Of a stretch of DNA of 36,091 bases, positions 8,130-16,646 are shown piece after piece. A program made the position numbers and the translations under genes. This DNA is from Bradyrhizobium cytisi (lineage in GTDB: Bacteria > Pseudomonadota > Alphaproteobacteria > Rhizobiales > Xanthobacteraceae), in contig NZ_VSSR01000079.1 in assembly GCF_008123515.1 (NCBI RefSeq), positions 1-36,091 of the forward strand, given 5' to 3'. Below the pieces are notes generated by a model. It searched no databases, was not told the origin of the DNA, and saw only the letters and a list, made by a program, of their open reading frames with translations. Numbering within the stretch: the stretch's first letter is position 1; every line of letters begins with the position of its first letter.

Positions 8130-11100
8130 TCAGGTGATATGGAAGATGAAATCGCTGGCCTTGAGTGTCGCGGTCATGCTCTTCAGCAACAGCTGCTCAT
8201 GCTCGGTGACCGAACTATCGCCCGCGCCGATCTGCTGCTGCCACGCAACCAACGTTTCGCCGTTCTGCTGGGTGATGCTGAGGTTGCCGATGGAGCTGAC
8301 GCCCGAGAACTGGCGCAGGTCGATCCTGTCCACGCCTTCGATGAAATCGGTGATGGTGTGCGCGTAGTCGGCCACGGGATGCCTCTCGTCGTCATACCCG
8401 GCCGAGCCCGGCGCGAAGACGAACTGGTCCTTGCCGCCGCCACCGGACAGCGTGTCGCCGGTCGTCGTCGCGAAGATGACGTCCTTGCCGCTGGTGCCGT
8501 TCAGCGTGACGCCATGGCTGGCGTCGCCCTCGTTGAAGATGAAGTTGACGGTGTCGGAGAGACCGGTGGTCTTGTCCGTCACCGTCAGCGTGATCTGGTC
8601 GGCGTCCGGCGGCGTTTCGCCGGCACTGTAGGTGACACCGTTCTCGAAGGCCGTATTGATGTCGTCGAGCGTGCCGCAACTCGGTGACAGATCGACACTG
8701 CTGCCCGGCGCATGCACGGTGACTGCCGTGACCTTAAACTCGTCCGTCGACGCGCCGGAATCGGAGTCGGTGACCGAGAGATTGGTGATGGTGTCTGTGC
8801 CGAGCTCTCGATCATGCGAGACGTAGAAATGGTCGGTGTCGATGACGGGCCCGCCTGCGGGCGCGCCGTCGACCTTGACGGCGACATCGTTGGTGAACGT
8901 CTCGGTGTCGCTTAGCGGCCCTGAGAGACCGGTCGCCCGATCGACCACGGTGCCGCTCACATGCAGGCTGAACTCGCCGGCGTAATCGGTTGGCGTCGTC
9001 AGGGTCAGCGCGGACGTGCCGAGCGAGGCGATATCCGGCGCACTGACCAGCCAGTGGCCGGCTTCGTCGCCGATTCCGGCCTGCCCGACCGAGAACGTCG
9101 TTCCGTCCGGGAAGCCGGACAGGTCGAGCGACATGTGCTCCGACCCGTCGGTATCGATGACGGCGGTGAGGCTCGGAAGAGCGATCGCCGTGCCGTGTTC
9201 GCCCTCGAAAGCATTGGAGATCGTGACATTGCTGACGGTCGCGTCGTGCTGGCCGTCGTTGGCCTCACGGTTGGTGATGGTGACGAGATTGCCGGCGGCA
9301 TAGTCGGTGAAATCGGATGTGTAGGTGCCGACGGTCTGGCCCGTGCCGTGATCGACGATCACGACGGTCTGATGTGAGCCGTCGTCGGTAATGATCGCGT
9401 CGTAGACGGTGCCCTGGCTGAGGCTCGCCGAGAGGTTGACGTTCGCGCCCGTGGCGTTGTTGGTGATAATCAGGCCATTGCCCCAGCCGAACATGAAGGA
9501 CAGACCGTTGGCCGGTGAGCCGTACGTGCCGGTCGTCCCGTCGGTGCCATCGGTGACCGCGACATAGGGACCGACCCCGTCGTCGAGGCTGAAGCTCAGG
9601 CTGGCATGCAGCGGCGTGGCGGCCGTCGGGGTAAAGCCGGAGGTCGTCTCCAGGTAGCCGTGATCGTGCAGGACCACGCCATTGGCGGTCGGCGTGACCG
9701 ACGCATCGTCGTCGGTGCCGGGCACCGACGGCAGCACGACGTTCCAATGGGAGTTGTCAATGCTGATGCCGGTCAGGCTGTCGGCAAGGTAATTCACCGC
9801 CAGCGCCTCGAACGCCGGCGGATCGGCGACCGGTGCGACTTCGGTGTTGAGCGTGGCCGCCGTGGTGGACACGCTGGAGCCAACCGCGGCGATGTCGATC
9901 GAAACCGGGCTAAGGCCGCTGCTGCCACCATTATACGTGTCGTCCAGCGCATGCACATCGAGACCGCCAGGCACGCCGCTGTAGTTTGCGGCCGGCACGA
10001 AACGGATCAGCGCGTCGGTAGCGAGCACAAGGGCGCTGGTGTCGCTGACGCCGGAGATGTCGATCCACTGATTGCTGCCGGCAACTTCGTATTGCCAGAC
10101 GCCCTGCGATTCGTCGGCGTGGTCGGCGGTAACTGCGACAGCCTTGAGGTTCGCACCGGCATCAGCGTCGTGGAAACCGGTTGTGAAAAGCGCGCCCACG
10201 GTGGATCCGGCCGGGGCCACAGCATCCTCGCTGACCGCATCGAGCGTCGCGTTCGAGATCGTCGGCACGTCGTTGGCACCGGTCACGTTCACGGTGAATG
10301 TCGCCGTGCCGGTCGCGCCATGCGCGTCCGCGGTCTGGACCGTAAACGTATCGGCATAGGGTCCGGCCGACAGCGCGTTGATCGCGGCCGCGTCGGGGGC
10401 GTAGTCGTACGTGCCGTCGGCGTTCACCGTCAGCGAGCCGTAATGGCCCGCCACGGAGCCATGATTGTCGGCGCCGACCGCCGAATAGACCAGCGTCGCC
10501 GTTTCACCGTTATCCACATCGGCCCCGGCCAGCGTGCCGGTGAGATCGGAGAAGGTGTCGGTCGCAGCCGTGTCCGTGAGCGCTCCAGCGGTGACGTCGG
10601 CCAATGTCGGCGCGTCGTTTGTACCTGTGATGGTGACGGTGACGTCCTGCGAGACGTGCGCGCCGTGATTGTCGGTGAAGGCGACGGTGTAGACCTGAGT
10701 GATAGTCTGGCCCTGGGCGAGCGACTGCAGCGTCGGGTCGCTGTCGTCGAGCGAGAAATGCCAACCCAGCGTCGCGCCATTGCTGGCGTCGCTATTCGAT
10801 TCGGTCACCGACGGATCGATCGTGAAGCTGCCGATATGCGAGTTGCTGTCAAAGTCCGGCAGCGCCGAGCTGAGGGACGACGACTTGAACACCGCCGCCG
10901 CAGTGTGCGTATCGATCAGGTCGATGTCCTGGATCGCAAGCGTGCCGTCGATCGACAGCGTCGCGCTCGCATCCTCGGTCACCGCGCCCTTTGCTGCCGC
11001 CTCGCTGCTCGTGATGGTCGGCGCGTCGTTGGCGCCGTTGATCGTGACGGTGACGTCCTGCGAGACGTGCGCGCCATGATCGTCCGTGAAGGCGACGGTA

Positions 11101-14100
11101 TAGACCTCGGTGATCGACTGGCCCTGGGCCAGCGATTGCAGCACGGCGCTATTGTTGTTGAGACTAAAGTGCCAGCCCAGCGTCGCGCTGTTGTCGGTGT
11201 CGGTGCTGAACTCGGTCACCGAAGAGTCGATCGTGAAAGTGCCGAGCGAAGTACCGTCGCTGAAGCCGGGCAGATGCGCGCTCGATGTCGACGACTTGAA
11301 CACGGCCTCCGCTGTGTGTGTGTCGATCAGGTCGAGGTCCTGGATCGCAAGCGTGCCGTCGATCGACAGCGTCGCGCTATCATCCTCGGTCACCGCGCCC
11401 TCTGCCGCTGCCTCGCCGCTCGTGATCGTCGGCGCGTCGTTGGCGCCGTTGATCGTGACGGTGACGTCCTGCGAGACGTGCGCGCCATGATCGTCCGTGA
11501 TGGTGACGGTGTAGACCTCGGTGATCGACTGGCCCTGGGCCAGCGATTGCAGCACTGCGCTATTGTCGGCGAGGCTGAAGTGCCAGCCCAGTGTCGCACT
11601 GTTGTCGGTGTCGGTGTTGAACTCGGTCACCGCCGAGTCGATCGTGAAGGTGCCGAGCGAGGTACCGTCGCTGAAGCCAGGCAGATGCGCATCCGATGTC
11701 GCCGACTTGAACGCTGCCGTTGCCGTATGGGTATCGATCAGGTCGAGGTCCTGGATCGCCAGTGTCCCGCCAACCAGCAGCGTCAACCCCGTATCTTCGG
11801 TCACCGCGCCCTTTGCCGCCGCCTCGCTATTCGTAACGGTCGGAACGTCATTGGTGCCTGTGATCGTGACCGTGACGTCTTTGCTGACCGTCGCACCCTG
11901 ATTGTCGGTGAAGGTGACGGTGTAGACCTGGGTGATAGTCTGCCCTTCGGCCAGCGACTGCAGCACCGGGTCGTTGTCGGCGAGGCTGAAGTGCCAGCCC
12001 AGCGTCGCGCCATTGTTGGTGTCGCTGCTGGACTCGGTGACCGACGGGTCGATCGTGAAGGTGCCGATGTTCGTGGTGCCTTCGGTGAAGCCCGGCAGAT
12101 GCGCGCTCGATGCCGACGACTTGAACACCGCCGCCGCCGTGTGGGTGTCGATCAGGTCCAGGTCCTGGATCGCCAGCGTGCCGCTGGTCGAAAGCGTCGG
12201 CGTAGCGGCATCCTCGGTCACCGAGCCCGCCGCGGCCGCAGCATTGCTGGTGATGGTCGGCGTGTCGTTGGTGCCGGTGATGGTGACGGTGACGTCCTGG
12301 GTCACCGTCGCACCGTGATTGTCGGTGAAGGTGACGGTGTAGACCTGGGTAATGGTCTCGCCCTGGGCCAGCGACTGCAGCACCGGGTCGTTGTCCGCGA
12401 GGCTGAAGTGCCAGCCCAGCGTCGCGCCATTGTTGGTGTCGCTGCTGGACTCGGTCACCGACGGGTCGATCGTGAAGGTGCCGATGTTCGTGGTGCCTTC
12501 GGTGAAGCCCGGCAGATGCGCGCTCGATGCCGACGACTTGAACACCGCCGCCGCCGTGTGGGTGTCGATCAGGTCCAGGTCCTGGATCGCCAGCGTGCCG
12601 CCGGTCGACAGCGTCGGCGTAGCGGCGTCCTCGGTGACGCCGCCCGTTGCGTCGGCGTTGCTGCTCGTGATGGTGGGAACGTCGTTGGTGCCAGTGATCG
12701 TGACCGTGACGTCCTGGGTGACCGTTCCTCCGTGATGATCGTCGACGGTGACGGTGTAAATCTGGGTAATGGTCTGGCCTTCGGCCAGCGACTGCAGCAC
12801 CGGATCGCTGTCATCGAGCGTAAAGCTCCACCCCAGGGAGCCGACCGTGCTGACACCGGGGCTCTCGCTCACCGCGGTGAGGGCGAACGCGCCGATCTGC
12901 GAGGTGCCGTCGCTGAAACCGGGCAGATGCGCGCTTGACGTCGTGGACTTCAGAACGAAACCCGCGGTGTGCGTGTCGGTGAGGTCGGGATCGTTGAAGG
13001 TAATGGTGCCGCCCGCCAACAGCGTAGCCGCCGCATCTTCCTTCACCGCACCGGTCACAGTCGTTAATGCGCCGACGATCGTCGGCACGTCGTTGGTGCC
13101 CTCGACGCTGACGTCAGCGCCATTGATGGAGACGGTGATCGGCGTGCTGACGACGCCACCGTGCCCGTCATCGACCTGGATCACGTAATTGAGGACCAAC
13201 GTCTCGCCGTCTGCGAGGAAATCGAAAAGGTGGTCAGTGACGCTGTAGGTCCAGGTGGCCGAGCCGTTATTGGCATTTCCCGCGCCCTGCACCACGCTGA
13301 GCGGAACCTCGACGGCAGCGATCGCGGCTTTCTGCTCAGGCGTCAACGTCGCCGTGACATCGTTGCCATGCGCGTCGAGATATTTGAACGGATGGGCGGA
13401 CGAGAGCGCCGCGCTCACGATCGGCCGATCTGTCAAATCGACGTCGGTGAAGGTGACGGCGCCCGTGATAGTGTCCAGAGCCTCGTTGCCGGTCCCGACC
13501 TTCTCGATGACGGTTCCACCAGACGTCGCGATGGTGGGCTTGTCGTTGGTGCCCGTGATCGAAATGGTGATCGGGATAAACGTGGTTTCAGGGTTGACCG
13601 AGAAATTGTTGTCGATGCGCACCATGTAGGTCAGCGTCAACGTCTCGCCGTCGGCCAGGAAGTCGAAGACGTGGTCGGGGATCGTGTAGGTCCAGACCGC
13701 GGAACCGTTGTTGTTGTTGGCCCCGTCGGCGACAACGCCGATCTGGATTTGCGTCGCTGCGATGTCCTGCTTCTGCAGTGCGGTGAGCGAGCCGGTGACA
13801 TCCTGCTGGCCGGCGTTCTCGTAAACGAAGTTCGGCGCTTGAGCGAGATTCACCGAAACCGTCGGCCGGTCGCCGAGATTGAGATCGACGAAAGTAATCC
13901 GGCCGGACACCGTGTCAGCACCCACGGTGTCGCCGGTTGTGTCTGCGTGATCGGCGGTCGCGTTCGCGTGCTCTTTCAGCGAGAACGATGACGTGACATT
14001 GCCGTTGGCATCGAGGCTGCGCGCCTGTGGCGGTCCGGGAAAACGATCGGCCCCCTTGTCCGTCCCGCCTTGCCCAGAGCCGCTACCATTGTTGACCGTG

Positions 14101-15188
14101 TTGGTGAAGGTCGCGGTCGCTGTCGCACCGGTGTCCGTCTTGATAAATACGATGTTGCCGTTCTGCGTGATGCTGTCGGTGAAGTTCGTGGTCAGCTTGG
14201 TGTTGGTGTTGTTGTCCGTGAACTTCAGCGTGAACACGTCCGTGATCAGCTTCTGCACGTCCGGCGACAGCAGCCCGTTGGTGATTGAGACGTTGCCGCC
14301 GCTGATCTGGATCATCTGGCCGGCCTGGTTGACCGTCGCGATCGGCAGCAGCGTCAGCTTGTCGAACAGGATGTAGGAGCCGGTGGTGCCGTTCGGCTCG
14401 ACCAGCACCTGGAAGTTCGCCTGCGGCTGCGGATCGCCGCCGCCCGAGGGAACGACGAAATTGATCTCGGTCAGCACGGCCGTGCCACGGATGCCCATGG
14501 TGGCGACCGGCGTGTCGATCTTCATGTCGCCGTGCTTGGCGGTCTCGCCGGCGACGAAGGTGATGGTGCCCGCGACCAGGCTGAGCAGCGAGGAATTGTT
14601 CGACCCGTTGGGGTCGTAGACCATCTCGTTCAGCACCATCCGCGCGTTGGAGGACAGGCCGAACACGGTGCCGTCGATGAAGGTGACGCCAAGCGTCGAA
14701 TCCGAGCCGGTCGAGACCACGTCGCCCTTCTCGACATTGTCGCCGTTGTTCAGGATGACCGAGACGCCGTTGCGGATCGCGGTCGCGCTGCCGGTCAGCT
14801 TGGTGACGTGGCCGATGACCTGCGCCGCGGCGGCACCGGGCGCGGCCTGCGCATACTGGACGTGCCCCGTAAGCGCGTTGACGATGTCGCCGGTGAGATG
14901 GGCGCCGTCGGGCGAGGCGATCGCCGCGCGCTTGTCGCCCCTGAAATAATCGTGAACAACGAACTCATGGCCATCGTGCGACAGCACGAGATCAACACCC
15001 GTGCGCTTGAACTCGCCGTTGAAGATCAGGTTGGGGTCGGGAATGACGACCGCGCCTTCGGGCACGTGGCCATGCCCCGTGGCGGTAAAGGATTTGGCGG
15101 TAAAGGAATCGACGTGATGGGAGGCGGGCGAACGGGAACCCTGGCTATCCAAGGAGAGCGCGCCGTCAAATTTGCCAGCGTAATTCAA
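8130..15188 (-). CDS. Giant FecR/VCBS-repeat surface protein with RTX-like C-terminus (candidate Lap-type adhesin)
   Basis: A 2352-residue protein, probably exported by a type I system because it has no Sec signal peptide. Layout by approximate residue: 1-110 unique N-terminus; 114-123 an alanine-rich linker (QAAPGAAAAQ); 124-240 a FecR-like domain (VSTGSDSTLGVTFIDGTVFG, then DTPVATMGIRGT); 395-697 two divergent VCBS/cadherin-like units; 697-1525 six closely related VCBS units, each ending in a GTNDxPT-type motif. Further beta repeats follow to about 1800, then a lectin-like jelly-roll candidate (about 1800-1990). The C-terminus has an RTX-like GDTLSGGGGKDQFVF (about 2243-2257), a DFIEGVDRIDL segment and an ASDFIF ending. 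I saw only one cysteine. The start is TTG at 15188, the only start in frame after an upstream stop. It lacks a good Shine-Dalgarno, so the true start may be further in. The divergent neighbour is a LapG-like protease. No transporter genes are in view. Confidence 0.88.
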   Translation of the reverse strand: MNYAGKFDGALSLDSQGSRSPASHHVDSFTAKSFTATGHGHVPEGAVVIPDPNLIFNGEFKRTGVDLVLSHDGHEFVVHDYFRGDKRAAIASPDGAHLTGDIVNALTGHVQYAQAAPGAAAAQVIGHVTKLTGSATAIRNGVSVILNNGDNVEKGDVVSTGSDSTLGVTFIDGTVFGLSSNARMVLNEMVYDPNGSNNSSLLSLVAGTITFVAGETAKHGDMKIDTPVATMGIRGTAVLTEINFVVPSGGGDPQPQANFQVLVEPNGTTGSYILFDKLTLLPIATVNQAGQMIQISGGNVSITNGLLSPDVQKLITDVFTLKFTDNNTNTKLTTNFTDSITQNGNIVFIKTDTGATATATFTNTVNNGSGSGQGGTDKGADRFPGPPQARSLDANGNVTSSFSLKEHANATADHADTTGDTVGADTVSGRITFVDLNLGDRPTVSVNLAQAPNFVYENAGQQDVTGSLTALQKQDIAATQIQIGVVADGANNNNGSAVWTYTIPDHVFDFLADGETLTLTYMVRIDNNFSVNPETTFIPITISITGTNDKPTIATSGGTVIEKVGTGNEALDTITGAVTFTDVDLTDRPIVSAALSSAHPFKYLDAHGNDVTATLTPEQKAAIAAVEVPLSVVQGAGNANNGSATWTYSVTDHLFDFLADGETLVLNYVIQVDDGHGGVVSTPITVSINGADVSVEGTNDVPTIVGALTTVTGAVKEDAAATLLAGGTITFNDPDLTDTHTAGFVLKSTTSSAHLPGFSDGTSQIGAFALTAVSESPGVSTVGSLGWSFTLDDSDPVLQSLAEGQTITQIYTVTVDDHHGGTVTQDVTVTITGTNDVPTITSSNADATGGVTEDAATPTLSTGGTLAIQDLDLIDTHTAAAVFKSSASSAHLPGFTEGTTNIGTFTIDPSVTESSSDTNNGATLGWHFSLADNDPVLQSLAQGETITQVYTVTFTDNHGATVTQDVTVTITGTNDTPTITSNAAAAAGSVTEDAATPTLSTSGTLAIQDLDLIDTHTAAAVFKSSASSAHLPGFTEGTTNIGTFTIDPSVTESSSDTNNGATLGWHFSLADNDPVLQSLAEGQTITQVYTVTFTDNQGATVSKDVTVTITGTNDVPTVTNSEAAAKGAVTEDTGLTLLVGGTLAIQDLDLIDTHTATAAFKSATSDAHLPGFSDGTSLGTFTIDSAVTEFNTDTDNSATLGWHFSLADNSAVLQSLAQGQSITEVYTVTITDDHGAHVSQDVTVTINGANDAPTITSGEAAAEGAVTEDDSATLSIDGTLAIQDLDLIDTHTAEAVFKSSTSSAHLPGFSDGTSLGTFTIDSSVTEFSTDTDNSATLGWHFSLNNNSAVLQSLAQGQSITEVYTVAFTDDHGAHVSQDVTVTINGANDAPTITSSEAAAKGAVTEDASATLSIDGTLAIQDIDLIDTHTAAAVFKSSSLSSALPDFDSNSHIGSFTIDPSVTESNSDASNGATLGWHFSLDDSDPTLQSLAQGQTITQVYTVAFTDNHGAHVSQDVTVTITGTNDAPTLADVTAGALTDTAATDTFSDLTGTLAGADVDNGETATLVYSAVGADNHGSVAGHYGSLTVNADGTYDYAPDAAAINALSAGPYADTFTVQTADAHGATGTATFTVNVTGANDVPTISNATLDAVSEDAVAPAGSTVGALFTTGFHDADAGANLKAVAVTADHADESQGVWQYEVAGSNQWIDISGVSDTSALVLATDALIRFVPAANYSGVPGGLDVHALDDTYNGGSSGLSPVSIDIAAVGSSVSTTAATLNTEVAPVADPPAFEALAVNYLADSLTGISIDNSHWNVVLPSVPGTDDDASVTPTANGVVLHDHGYLETTSGFTPTAATPLHASLSFSLDDGVGPYVAVTDGTDGTTGTYGSPANGLSFMFGWGNGLIITNNATGANVNLSASLSQGTVYDAIITDDGSHQTVVIVDHGTGQTVGTYTSDFTDYAAGNLVTITNREANDGQHDATVSNVTISNAFEGEHGTAIALPSLTAVIDTDGSEHMSLDLSGFPDGTTFSVGQAGIGDEAGHWLVSAPDIASLGTSALTLTTPTDYAGEFSLHVSGTVVDRATGLSGPLSDTETFTNDVAVKVDGAPAGGPVIDTDHFYVSHDRELGTDTITNLSVTDSDSGASTDEFKVTAVTVHAPGSSVDLSPSCGTLDDINTAFENGVTYSAGETPPDADQITLTVTDKTTGLSDTVNFIFNEGDASHGVTLNGTSGKDVIFATTTGDTLSGGGGKDQFVFAPGSAGYDDERHPVADYAHTITDFIEGVDRIDLRQFSGVSSIGNLSITQQNGETLVAWQQQIGAGDSSVTEHEQLLLKSMTATLKASDFIFHIT
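10608..13090 (-). repeat. Six tandem 411-417-bp VCBS-coding repeats
   Basis: A recurring anchor (ctggccctgggc or close variants) occurs at 10707, 11118, 11529, 11940, 12357 and 12774. This gives periods of 411, 411, 411, 417 and 417 bases, that is 137 or 139 residues, always in frame. Each unit encodes a pattern of the type VTEDxxxTLSxxGTLAIQD, then DLIDTHTA, HLPGF, LGWHFSL, VLQSLAQGQ and VYTVTFTD. Units at about 11950-12213 and 12367-12630 are nearly identical in DNA, with only about half a dozen differences by eye. Confidence 0.9.
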
Positions 15189-15283
15189 TCGGGCACCGTA
15201 AAAAGGGTTAAAATCTAAGTAAGTATCGAGCGCCTAAGCTTGCATAGCATTACCAAGTCCTTAGCGAAACCATCTATTGCTTG

Positions 15284-15300
15284 TGTGATTTCGCATCACT
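15284..15300. promoter_or_regulatory. CRP-like inverted repeat upstream of the giant surface-protein gene
   Basis: The sequence tgtgatttcgcatcact has GTGAT and ATCAC arms around 5 bases. Canonical CRP sites use a TGTGAT/ATCACA pair with a 4-base gap, so this is one base too wide and has one outer mismatch. It lies 96-112 bases upstream of the assigned TTG start. It is of interest because the downstream gene is a nucleotide cyclase, but the match is imperfect. Confidence 0.25.
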
Positions 15301-15629
15301 TGGCTGCCGACGACTATGCCTACGGCGACATCGATGGATAAGACGAAGTATTTTTTCGAATATTTTGAAGTCGAATCCGGCTTATTGCGCACATTTCCAG
15401 TCGTCCAAAGTAATCGGTCGTACAGATCCGGCGCCAGATACTTGTGTCATCTTTTCTTCGTGGTGCCCCGCAACATCCTGCGGCAAATACGGAGTTAAAT
15501 CTGTGATCCAACTAACAGAGCCCGTGAAATAGCGGGTCGTTAGCCATAGGTGCAGAATCGGGCCACCCACAACTTCTGCCTGCAGTTTAATCGATTTCGC
15601 GGTAGCGAGGCTCCTCTTAGCCGGCAAAT

Positions 15630-15643
15630 CGTAAAATTTTACG
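15630..15643. promoter_or_regulatory. Perfect 14-bp palindrome, candidate operator
   Basis: The bases cgtaaaattttacg form a perfect 14-bp palindrome in an otherwise GC-rich genome, 165 bases upstream of the protease ATG. Perfect dyads of this length in a divergent control region are typical dimeric-regulator binding sites. Which regulator would bind is unknown. Confidence 0.4.
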
Positions 15644-15649
15644 CAAGTT

Positions 15650-15673
15650 GGGCAGGCCCGGTTCAGCCTGCCC
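15650..15673 (+). other. GC-rich hairpin in the leader of the LapG-like gene
   Basis: The arms gggcaggc (15650-15657) and gcctgccc (15666-15673) pair perfectly around an 8-base loop, followed by ccttggtttt. It could be a weak terminator or leader structure, but the T-run is poor. Confidence 0.3.
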
Positions 15674-15807
15674 CTTGGTTTTGGCGTCCCGCCCAAGCGC
15701 GTTAAGCAGAACAAAACGGCCCAGCTCGCACTATCTCCGCGAAAGCAACAAGCCCGGCACGTCAAGGTCGAGGGGGACCTGGCGAAGCCCGGATAAGGGG
15801 ATGTCAG

Positions 15808-16560
15808 ATGGAGACCGCTGCTCGCTCGCGCGCCTGGCGCGCTATCGTTGTCCTGTGCGGATTGATCCTGCTCGGGTCGGCTGCCGACCTTCGTGCCGGC
15901 ACATTGCTGTCGCCCGGCGCAGGCGTGCTCGTGCGCAAATCTGCCGAGCCGTTCGGCGTGTTCGCCTTCGCCATTTCCACCGGTGGCCTGCGGCAGAAAT
16001 GGTTCGCGTTGAAGGAGAAGCTCGACGACGACATGGTGCAGCTCGCGCTGTGCGATGGCGACCGCGACAATTGCGCCTCGCCCGCGGCGCTGAAGCTGCT
16101 CGCCATCATCGATCAGGCCCGCACCCGCGACGGCCGCGCGTTGATCGGCGAGACCAACCGCGCCATCAACCTCGCCATCCGCTCCGAAAATGATGGTGCC
16201 GAGGACATCTGGAGCTCGCCGATCGAGACCTTCCAGCGCGGCGCCGGCGATTGCGAGGATTACGCCATCGCCAAGCTGGCCGCGCTGCGGCTTGCCGGCG
16301 TCGCCGCGGAGGACCTCCGCCTCGTTGTGGTGCGCGACACCCGCAACGGTGAAGGCCATGCGGTCGCCTCGGCAAAGCTCGACGGCCACTGGCTGATGCT
16401 GGACAACCGCCACATGGCGATGGTCGAGGATGACGACGCGCGCAACTACCAGCCGCTCTATGTGCTCTACCAATCCGCCGTGCTGAAATATGCCGGCGAA
16501 CCCGTGCGGGGCGAGAGTCAGCGGGTGTCGATGGTGTCGGCCGAGGCCGACGCGCGCTGA
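15808..16560 (+). CDS. LapG-like periplasmic cysteine protease (BTLCP, transglutaminase-like)
   Basis: A 250-residue exported protein of the bacterial transglutaminase-like cysteine proteinase family (DUF920/Peptidase C93). This family includes LapG, which cuts the N-terminus of LapA-type adhesins. The start has an AAGGGGA ribosome-binding site about 6 bases upstream. A signal peptide spans about residues 1-30 (hydrophobic IVVLCGLILLG, cut near LRA). The apparent catalytic triad is C149 in GAGDCEDYAIAK, H184 in GEGHAVA and D199 in LMLDNRH, and the order and spacing match the family. It is divergent from the giant FecR/VCBS gene, making that protein its most likely substrate by context. LapG is inhibited by LapD in Pseudomonas; no LapD homologue is visible here. 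Family assignment is strong; substrate is inferred. Confidence 0.9.
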   Translation: METAARSRAWRAIVVLCGLILLGSAADLRAGTLLSPGAGVLVRKSAEPFGVFAFAISTGGLRQKWFALKEKLDDDMVQLALCDGDRDNCASPAALKLLAIIDQARTRDGRALIGETNRAINLAIRSENDGAEDIWSSPIETFQRGAGDCEDYAIAKLAALRLAGVAAEDLRLVVVRDTRNGEGHAVASAKLDGHWLMLDNRHMAMVEDDDARNYQPLYVLYQSAVLKYAGEPVRGESQRVSMVSAEADAR

Positions 16561-16646
16561 TCTTGCTGTAACTCCCCGCCACAAACCCATTTCGCCGCAC
16601 GATCCGAGACGCTAGCATGGCCTTGGCCAGGCTGGGGGCAATTGGA

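Larger units (their letters stand above)
15189..15807. promoter_or_regulatory. Divergent intergenic region between giant surface protein and LapG-like protease
   Basis: A 619-base non-coding stretch, clearly richer in A and T than its neighbours, holding the promoters of both divergent genes. I see a CRP-like inverted repeat (15284-15300), a perfect 14-bp palindrome (15630-15643) and a GC-rich hairpin (15650-15673), listed separately. Short open frames here have no coding character that I can recognise. Confidence 0.7.

Noticed and set aside
6253..8367. 704-codon plus-strand open frame opposite the cyclase
   Set aside because: The minus strand has complete CHASE2 and class III cyclase motifs; the plus-strand frame shows no recognisable domain.
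9606..12938. Very long plus-strand open frame (1110 codons) opposite the giant VCBS gene
   Set aside because: It is antisense to a repeat-rich coding region with recognisable VCBS motifs. The product is Arg/Asp/Gly-rich low-complexity text that repeats with the VCBS period, as expected for a shadow frame in high-GC DNA.
10608..13090. CRISPR array or other spaced repeat array
   Set aside because: The period is 411-417 bases, always a multiple of three, with no short-repeat/unique-spacer structure; it encodes VCBS units.
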